From Verrucomicrobia bacterium UBA3761 (GTDB lineage Bacteria; Verrucomicrobiota; Kiritimatiellia; RFP12; UBA1067): 12,848 nucleotides of DNA. The notes under the pieces were generated by a model that saw nothing but the letters and a program-made list of their open reading frames with translations, had not been told where the DNA came from and made no database searches. Of the stretch, positions 1 to 5,752 are shown piece after piece. The stretch spans positions 1 to 12,848 of the forward strand of contig DFGB01000052.1 in the NCBI GenBank assembly GCA_002371135.1, given 5' to 3'. A program made the translations under genes and the position numbers. Within the stretch, counting starts at the first letter, position 1. The number at the start of each line of letters is the position of its first letter.

Positions 1-163
1 TGGCCCATCCCCTTTACAAGTCACCGGCGTTTGCCCATCCTGCATGGGAATTTGCCATCTATCTGAAACCGCCATGCGCGACCGAAGCAGGAGGGGCGGG
101 CATTGGCGTCAACAAGACGAGGATTTGGGCCGCGCACGGGAGAGGCGCGCTTCGCAAAATCGC
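1..163. other. Downstream flank of the kinase gene, no supported gene
   Basis: This stretch follows the TAA stop of the kinase gene and runs to the window edge. It holds an 8-base direct repeat, GCCCATCC at 3-10 and 33-40, and a short inverted repeat, CCCAT at 34-38 with ATGGG at 44-48. A G/C arm pair (CGCGC 131-135, GCGCG 145-149) lies 15-33 bases past the stop codon but has no T-tract after it in the minus direction, so it is not a convincing intrinsic terminator. A minus-strand reading frame opens at an ATG at 75 and stays open for 25 codons to the edge. It has no ribosome binding site and no recognisable sequence. Confidence 0.5.
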
Positions 164-3100
164 TTACTCGAACTTGCCGGTGATCGTATAATATGCGGCT
201 TTCAGCCTGCCGAGTCTGTCTTCGTAGTCAAAATAGTTGCGCGGCTTCTCCCGGCCTCTCTTTTTGGCAAAGTGGGTCATCTCGGCCATCTGGACTTCGC
301 AATTCCTTTTTTCCGCCTTGTATGCGCCTGCCACCATTGCAAGGTCATCGCCGGAGAGCGATGCACCGGACTTCTTGGCGTCTGCGAACAAAATGACGCA
401 TTCATAGTTCTGTCCAGAAGAATACGCAAGCCTCGCATTCTCGAGCATTGTCGCGTACTGGCCGGCAGTATCAATAGCCTTGATTGCCGCCAGCGCGACA
501 TCCAAAATGACATTTGCTTCTGCGCGGTTCACTGCCGATGCGAACGAGACATCACACAGGAGATTCGTCGTCGCACGCCAATCGCCTCTATCGTTGGCTT
601 TGCGCGCCTCGCCTAGCCGGGCCAGGGCGGGCGAAGGAGCGAACCGCGCAGGGGGAGCAGGCATCTCGGCGGTCTTGCCTGAAATCCAAATCTCTCCGCC
701 TTCGGACACATGATCATCTTTCTCATACACGTACGCATGGCGGCCGGAAGCAAGGTCGATTTTCTTTCCTTCTACGATTTTTCCATCTATCTTGAGCCGG
801 ACGTCTGCAGGCAAGGCTTGCCGTGACACGCTCGTCAACTCGGGAGTGAAATCGCGCTCGGTGAAAATTCGCGTCGGTCCTTCCTTGAGGTTGAGCGAAG
901 ATATTGGATGCGCACGATAACCATCTATCTTCGCCGTTGCACTTTTAAACTCGGCGTCCGTAAATCTGACAATCGCAATGCCGCCGGATTCTATAACCGT
1001 CGACCCGATTTTCAGCGGAGCTGCGCAATCGTTGATGACGCGCACATGAGTCTCCGCCATCTGTGCTTTTATTACGTTTTCGAGAGACGCATAGTCCGGA
1101 GGAAGCAAATATTTCTTCGCCGCATCCAGTTTCCTCCTTGCAGACTCCAGATTGCGCCTGCGATCGCGCAGTGCTTCATATGTTGTGGCAAGTTCCCGGA
1201 TTTTCTCGGCTATTTCGGCACGGGCACGGTTCTGGAGGTCTTGTGCACGTTCGGTATTGGCGGCAAGTTCGTATCTCTTGCCGGAAATCGCCTCCATCGC
1301 ATCTTCCGGCAGCCCATCCTGCAAATATTCTACGGCCTGTTCAAGTGCCTTGAGCGCATCACTTTGGAATGCCCGCCAATCCGCTGGCGCGGGAACATGA
1401 TGTGAATCTGAAGACACTTTGAATTCACGTTCCTGCGCATTATGATCCGGACGAAGATATTGCAGACGATGCGCACCAGGCGATAGGGGAATGCCAGAGC
1501 CGGAGGTTGCGGCAACACCATCTACCTTGCACACTACGTCATTGCCAAAATCTGGCACGTCCACGATTATCGCAGAGAGCTTGAAGTCGCTTTTCGAGAA
1601 AACGCAAACTTGACCGTCCCTCAAGTCGACGAGCGGAATTTTATCGAATCCGCGAGCCTCTACGAAAGAGGCGCTCGTTCGTCCGCCAGTAAAAGCAAGC
1701 GTGTCTGCGGAGTTCGCCGCGATTTGTTTGCCTGCCGCGGTTATGTCAAATGGCGCATTGTTGACGATTTTAACGACAAGCCATTTCTTCCGGGCCTCGA
1801 TTGTTTTCCTTGTTTGCGACTCCTCGCCATTGGGCGAAAGCCTTGCAGCCTCGTCGAGTTTCCGCAAGGCCTCGTCAAGCCGCGTCTGTCGGGTTTCGAC
1901 AGGTTCCAACGCATCGATTGCCGCTCGCGCCTCATCGCGCAGACGCGCAGCAATCGCTGTATTTTCGGCCGCCTTGCGACGCTCCGAATCCAACCTTGAA
2001 AGCTCATTGTTCGCCGTCGCAACAATCGCCTTCGCCCTCTCGGCATTTGCCTTGGACTCGAACACAACTCCGGAAAGCAACGCAACCGTATCTCTCCATT
2101 TGCGTTCCTTCAAAGCACGTTCTGCCTTTTCAAGTTTCAAAAGAGCTTCACACATCTTCCACGCTCCGGGTTGCGGAACGCCGTCGGAAGCATCGAAACT
2201 AAATTCCTGCGCGTCCCAATCATCCCGCTCGTAGCGACAAACATGCCTTCCGGGGGCGAGCGCCTGCGCGCCGGACTCCACTGCCTTCTCATCGATGAAA
2301 CATCGCACGCCATTTGCAAGGCGCGGAACTGAGACATTCACCATTCGGAAAGGGAAATCCCTGGCGTAAAGCGAAATAGCCTCGCCATCCTTCAAGCCCG
2401 CAAGCGGGCAATCCAACCTGCCGATCGCCTTGGCGGTCAATTTCGCAGCGCCATCTTTCTCGACATCCACTACCTTGGAAGATCCAGGAGGAATCGGCTC
2501 TCCATTCACATATATTTCGAAAGATGCCTTGTTCTCTATCTTCGCGACCAGCCGCGAACGCAATTTGGCTATTTCATTTCTCACTTTCCCCGCCGCCTCG
2601 GTTTTGCAATGCCTGTCGGCCTCGTCAAGCATCTTCTCCGCTTCCGCCAGCCTTGCGCTGCGCCCGCCCAGAGGTTCAATCTTGAGTGCGAGTTCCCGCG
2701 CCTCGGCAGCGAGCCCCGTCGCAGTCTGCTCGGCTTCCCGGCGCACCTGCTCCTCCTCCGACCTGCGCCGTGCGCTCCTGCGATCTTCCTCGCTGCGGAA
2801 CGCCTTGAGAAGTTCTTCCGTCGCCATGTCGTAGAGTCTTTGGGCCTCAGCCCTGTTCGCGGCATCCCGCAGCGCCGCTTTGCCAAGAAGATTCGTTATT
2901 CCGCGCCAGTCGCCCCTGAGTTCAAGTCCCCTTGCCTGTTGAAGTTTCAGCAATGCATCTGCCGGCTGCCACTCCCTTGCCGCAGGCAGCGATCTATCCC
3001 GTTCGCCCACGGAAAATTCCAAGTCGCCCTGTGCGATATAATCGTCCCTTTCGTAGCGGCATACGTGCCGGCCATGCGCCAGCATTAGCTTTCCGGGACT

Positions 3101-5722
3101 TCGCGCCAAGCCATCGACATAACATCTGACGCCATTCCCTGGATCCGGGATATAGACCTCCTCTTCCAACGCTTTGAAAAGCGACGGATCCACGCGACGA
3201 GTCTCTCCGTCCAAAAGCGCCTCGATATTTGCGCTCTGGAATCCTGCCGCCGTGACCGCGAGGCTGGAAACATCCGGCGTTTTCACAAGAATCAAGCCCG
3301 TGTTTCCGCTTTCGATTCGTTGTCTATTTACTACGATTTCAAACGGACATGCATTTGATACGCACGCGACCAGCCACGCCGCACGATCGTTTGCAAGAGT
3401 CCTCAATCGCAAATCCTCGTTTGGTGCAGACTGTATGTCTTCTGCCTCAGATATCTTGCGACGTGCGATTGCAAGACCCGCCTTGTATTCAGCGACAGGT
3501 TCAAAGCGGCCAATGAGAACTTCCGCTTCTTTTCTCAATTGCGCGGCCTTTTCCGCGAGTTCCGGCGAGATACACTCTGGAAGATACAGCATCTCCTTGT
3601 CCGCATCGCGGATTGCATTGCTTCTGGCAGCAGCGATCCGTTCCATACCGGCGGAATATGCGTCTGAGTCCAGTTTGAAGAGACCTGCCGCCGCAGGGTT
3701 CCAGTCTACACTCCACTTTGCCGCAATTTTTTCCGCCGCCGCCAAATCAGCCTTTGCGGGAGCGCCGCCATCTTTGCCTGCGAACGCTGCAACGACGCAT
3801 TGCAATTCTTTTTGCGACTTCCACCGCAAAATAGCGCCGCGCGCGAAAAAAATAGATGCAAGCAGAACGACGGCTGCAGCAACGCCTCCGACTCCGGCGA
3901 CCCTGCCCCAGTCGATTGCGGGGGCAGGTGTCTCGGCCGTCGGCGGTAGCCTTGTCGGCTCGACTATGTATCCCTTTACGTCATATCCATAGCGCTCGCC
4001 CAAAAGCCAACTCAACGTTTCCGCGACCACTCCTGCATCTGCCAGACGTTTGCCGGCGTTGATATCCGTCATGCTCCGCAAGAGTTTGAGAAGAACGGGA
4101 TCGGAAGCAACATCTTCATCGTCGAACGACGGGCGCTTTTTCGCTTTGAACCTGCGTATGAGTTCCGCGTACTCGCCGCCGGATGGAAGTCGCGGATACG
4201 CCAACTTGCCGGTGAGCGCCTCGTAGAGACAAAGCCCCAGCGAATATATATCGGAGGCGGCATTCCCGCGATCTTCCAGAAAAACGATCTCAGGCGGCAT
4301 GTAATCCGGCGTTCCAGGAACCTTGCCTTGAGAGAGCGAACCGTGGATGTCGCGGGCGATGCCAAGATCCATTATAGCCGATTTCTCCGGGTCCCCAACG
4401 GGGAAATAAAGATTGGACGGCTTGATGTCGCGATGGAATGTGCCGATTTTGTGCAGATAGTCGAGGCCTGATGCATAGCGCCAAAACGCGATAAACACGG
4501 CCCTCCACTCGAGCTTTTCCCCTTTTGCACCATGTATCGCATCTCGAAGAGAGCTTCCAGGCATGCCGTCAAGGTAGAGCATCACAAGATATATGGATTT
4601 CCCGTCGACGCTCTGTTTCTCGAAATAGTCTACAAACTGGACGAAGCGGTCGTCGCCCAATTTCTGCAAAACATTCTTCTCCCGCTCGAAAAGTTTATCG
4701 TACTTGGCGTTATGCAGACGCTTTATCGCCACCGTTTGCCGCGTACCCTCAATCCTTGCCTTGAGAACTTCGCCAAAACCTCCTTGCCCAATGTACTGCA
4801 CAAGCCTGTAAACGTGCGAGGGGGAGGTCAATGTTTTAAACGACACCCTTGCAAGTGCTTTCGAAAATTGCGCGAATGTGGAGCATCTCTTGCTTCTGTC
4901 GACGGAAAGCGCCATACGCAGAACGGCATCTCCGTCACGCAGAAAATTTTTTACGCGCTTGCTGATATTGATTGGATCGGGCGACTGCCAGCGCATGAAA
5001 TAAGCACCCTGCGCAAGACGCTCGTCGCCTTTGAAACTGTGAAACGGAACGCGGCCGGTCAATACTTCATGCATCACCACGCCCATTGAAAACACGTCGC
5101 TCGTCTCGTCTCCGTCAAACCCCGATTCCATGAAGTCGGGCGCCATGTAGTCGAGCGTGCCTCTCATGTTGCCTGCGCCGGTGGATGCCGTAATCGTCCC
5201 GCTCTCGTGCTTGGCAAGCTCGAAGTCGATCAATTTCACCGTCCCGTCGTCGCAAAGGAATATGTTGCCCGGCTTTACATCTCTGTGGACGATTCCAGCC
5301 CTGCAGGCGGCATCAAGCCCTGCCACGGCGGCGCGCACAATCGTCAACCCCGTGTCCATGTCAAGTCCAAGCGGCGAACGCGCAAGTCGCGTCTTGAGCG
5401 TCTCGCCACTCAAATACTCCTGCACAAGCACGTAGCGCGAACCCATGTCGACCGAATCGTCGTCAAAACATCCATAATATCTGACAACGTTCGGATGCTC
5501 TAGCGCCACGAGTTCCCGCGTGCGCTTCTCAAGTTTCCTCCATTGCGCACCCTGATCGTCGTTGACGTTCATCGACTTGAGCGCAACGACGGTCCCTGGT
5601 TCGACGAAGCCGAATTTGTCCTCTACGCAAACCGCACGATACACCATTCCCTGGGCGCCGTAACCGGCGCTCAACTCGTCAAGGATCTCGAATCCGCCTA
5701 TTGTCAGACCCTTTACGCTCAT
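164..5722 (-). CDS. Tandem dual-domain Ser/Thr protein kinase with one membrane segment and four PEGA-like modules
   Basis: Predicted transmembrane Hanks-type kinase that phosphorylates Ser/Thr on protein substrates; 1852 residues. Kinase domain 1 (about 11-292) has a GxGxxGxV loop (G20, G22, G25, V27), VALK with K49, probable helix-C E70, HRD with D148 and N153, then DFE (D166-E168) instead of DFG and APD (194-196) instead of APE. Kinase domain 2 (about 305-575) has G312/G314/G317, K334, E348, D432, N437, DLG (452-454) and PPE (476-478). A hydrophobic segment lies at about 608-629. Residues 731-1722 hold four modules, each a helical stretch, a small beta domain, a PEGA-like domain and a W..LL..N..A hairpin. 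The catalytic lysines and aspartates are present in both domains. The ATG sits just before the first kinase fold, so the start fits, although only a weak GGA lies upstream. The gene begins 30 bases after the phosphatase stop codon. The kinase assignment is firm; substrate and ligand are unknown. Confidence 0.95.
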   Translation of the reverse strand: MSVKGLTIGGFEILDELSAGYGAQGMVYRAVCVEDKFGFVEPGTVVALKSMNVNDDQGAQWRKLEKRTRELVALEHPNVVRYYGCFDDDSVDMGSRYVLVQEYLSGETLKTRLARSPLGLDMDTGLTIVRAAVAGLDAACRAGIVHRDVKPGNIFLCDDGTVKLIDFELAKHESGTITASTGAGNMRGTLDYMAPDFMESGFDGDETSDVFSMGVVMHEVLTGRVPFHSFKGDERLAQGAYFMRWQSPDPINISKRVKNFLRDGDAVLRMALSVDRSKRCSTFAQFSKALARVSFKTLTSPSHVYRLVQYIGQGGFGEVLKARIEGTRQTVAIKRLHNAKYDKLFEREKNVLQKLGDDRFVQFVDYFEKQSVDGKSIYLVMLYLDGMPGSSLRDAIHGAKGEKLEWRAVFIAFWRYASGLDYLHKIGTFHRDIKPSNLYFPVGDPEKSAIMDLGIARDIHGSLSQGKVPGTPDYMPPEIVFLEDRGNAASDIYSLGLCLYEALTGKLAYPRLPSGGEYAELIRRFKAKKRPSFDDEDVASDPVLLKLLRSMTDINAGKRLADAGVVAETLSWLLGERYGYDVKGYIVEPTRLPPTAETPAPAIDWGRVAGVGGVAAAVVLLASIFFARGAILRWKSQKELQCVVAAFAGKDGGAPAKADLAAAEKIAAKWSVDWNPAAAGLFKLDSDAYSAGMERIAAARSNAIRDADKEMLYLPECISPELAEKAAQLRKEAEVLIGRFEPVAEYKAGLAIARRKISEAEDIQSAPNEDLRLRTLANDRAAWLVACVSNACPFEIVVNRQRIESGNTGLILVKTPDVSSLAVTAAGFQSANIEALLDGETRRVDPSLFKALEEEVYIPDPGNGVRCYVDGLARSPGKLMLAHGRHVCRYERDDYIAQGDLEFSVGERDRSLPAAREWQPADALLKLQQARGLELRGDWRGITNLLGKAALRDAANRAEAQRLYDMATEELLKAFRSEEDRRSARRRSEEEQVRREAEQTATGLAAEARELALKIEPLGGRSARLAEAEKMLDEADRHCKTEAAGKVRNEIAKLRSRLVAKIENKASFEIYVNGEPIPPGSSKVVDVEKDGAAKLTAKAIGRLDCPLAGLKDGEAISLYARDFPFRMVNVSVPRLANGVRCFIDEKAVESGAQALAPGRHVCRYERDDWDAQEFSFDASDGVPQPGAWKMCEALLKLEKAERALKERKWRDTVALLSGVVFESKANAERAKAIVATANNELSRLDSERRKAAENTAIAARLRDEARAAIDALEPVETRQTRLDEALRKLDEAARLSPNGEESQTRKTIEARKKWLVVKIVNNAPFDITAAGKQIAANSADTLAFTGGRTSASFVEARGFDKIPLVDLRDGQVCVFSKSDFKLSAIIVDVPDFGNDVVCKVDGVAATSGSGIPLSPGAHRLQYLRPDHNAQEREFKVSSDSHHVPAPADWRAFQSDALKALEQAVEYLQDGLPEDAMEAISGKRYELAANTERAQDLQNRARAEIAEKIRELATTYEALRDRRRNLESARRKLDAAKKYLLPPDYASLENVIKAQMAETHVRVINDCAAPLKIGSTVIESGGIAIVRFTDAEFKSATAKIDGYRAHPISSLNLKEGPTRIFTERDFTPELTSVSRQALPADVRLKIDGKIVEGKKIDLASGRHAYVYEKDDHVSEGGEIWISGKTAEMPAPPARFAPSPALARLGEARKANDRGDWRATTNLLCDVSFASAVNRAEANVILDVALAAIKAIDTAGQYATMLENARLAYSSGQNYECVILFADAKKSGASLSGDDLAMVAGAYKAEKRNCEVQMAEMTHFAKKRGREKPRNYFDYEDRLGRLKAAYYTITGKFE
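557..1228 (-). repeat. Extracytoplasmic module 4 of the kinase (residues about 1499-1722)
   Basis: This is the most divergent copy. The helical part has L-x-S-A-R-R-K-L-D-A-A near 1525-1535. The beta domain starts near NDCAAPLKI (1564). The PEGA-like part has a degraded signature, GRHAYVYEKDD, at 1660, without the Cys of the better copies. The hairpin DRGDWRATTNLL (1711-1722) is followed by VNRAEAN and closely matches the hairpin of module 1 (RGDWRGITNLL). Homology to the other copies was judged by eye. Confidence 0.65.
1283..1954 (-). repeat. Extracytoplasmic module 3 of the kinase (residues about 1257-1480)
   Basis: The helical part carries LEPVETRQTRLDEAL (1272-1286), which matches the phosphatase stretch LEPVESRITRVDEAE (519-533) almost residue for residue. 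NNAPFDI (1321-1327) opens the beta domain. The PEGA-like signature is changed to GAHRLQYLRPDHNAQ (1416-1430). The terminal hairpin lacks the usual Trp (LQDGLPEDAMEAI, 1467-1479). Confidence 0.7.
2072..2716 (-). repeat. Extracytoplasmic module 2 of the kinase (residues about 1003-1217)
   Basis: Well-preserved copy. The helical part has IEPLGGRSARLAEAEKMLDEA (1015-1035). NKASFEIYVNGEPI (1064-1077) opens the beta domain. The PEGA-like domain has ANGVRCFID (1136-1144) and GRHVCRYERDDWDAQ (1158-1172). The closing hairpin is KERKWRDTVALL (1205-1216). The PEGA-like signature is nearly identical to that of module 1, so these two are the closest pair. Confidence 0.75.
2885..3532 (-). repeat. Extracytoplasmic module 1 of the kinase (residues about 731-946)
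   Basis: First module after the membrane segment and a linker of about 100 residues. It has the helical part around FEPVAEYKAGL (740-750), then NACPFEIVVN (790-799), then the PEGA-like part with GNGVRCYVDG (862-871) and GRHVCRYERDDYIAQ (884-898), and the hairpin LRGDWRGITNLL (935-946). The Ile/Val-x-x-D-G and G-R-H spacing resembles PEGA domains, though this is a visual match only. Confidence 0.75.
3836..3901 (-). other. Transmembrane segment of the dual kinase (residues 608-629)
   Basis: A run of Val, Ala, Leu, Ile, Phe and Gly ending in ASIFFARG separates the kinase domains from the modules. The stretch before it is rich in Pro, Thr and acidic residues. The stretch after it carries R628, R633, K635 and K638. 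ATP-dependent kinase domains must be cytoplasmic, which puts the modules outside, but the positive charges lie on the side predicted to be outside. A single-pass N-in topology is therefore likely but not certain. Confidence 0.75.
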
Positions 5723-5752
5723 GTCAAATTCCGTGGCCCGCTGCCAAAGGCC

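Noticed and set aside
1..75. Start of a further minus-strand gene (ATG at 75, open to the edge)
   Set aside because: Only 25 codons are visible, there is no ribosome binding site, and the residues match nothing I recognise. The other frames of this stretch are equally open.
131..149. G/C hairpin after the kinase stop codon as a terminator
   Set aside because: Only five base pairs with a nine-base loop, and no T-tract follows in the direction of transcription.
3174..3992. 272-residue plus-strand open frame opposite the kinase gene
   Set aside because: Antisense shadow of the membrane segment and first module of the kinase; low-complexity Ser/Ala-rich translation.
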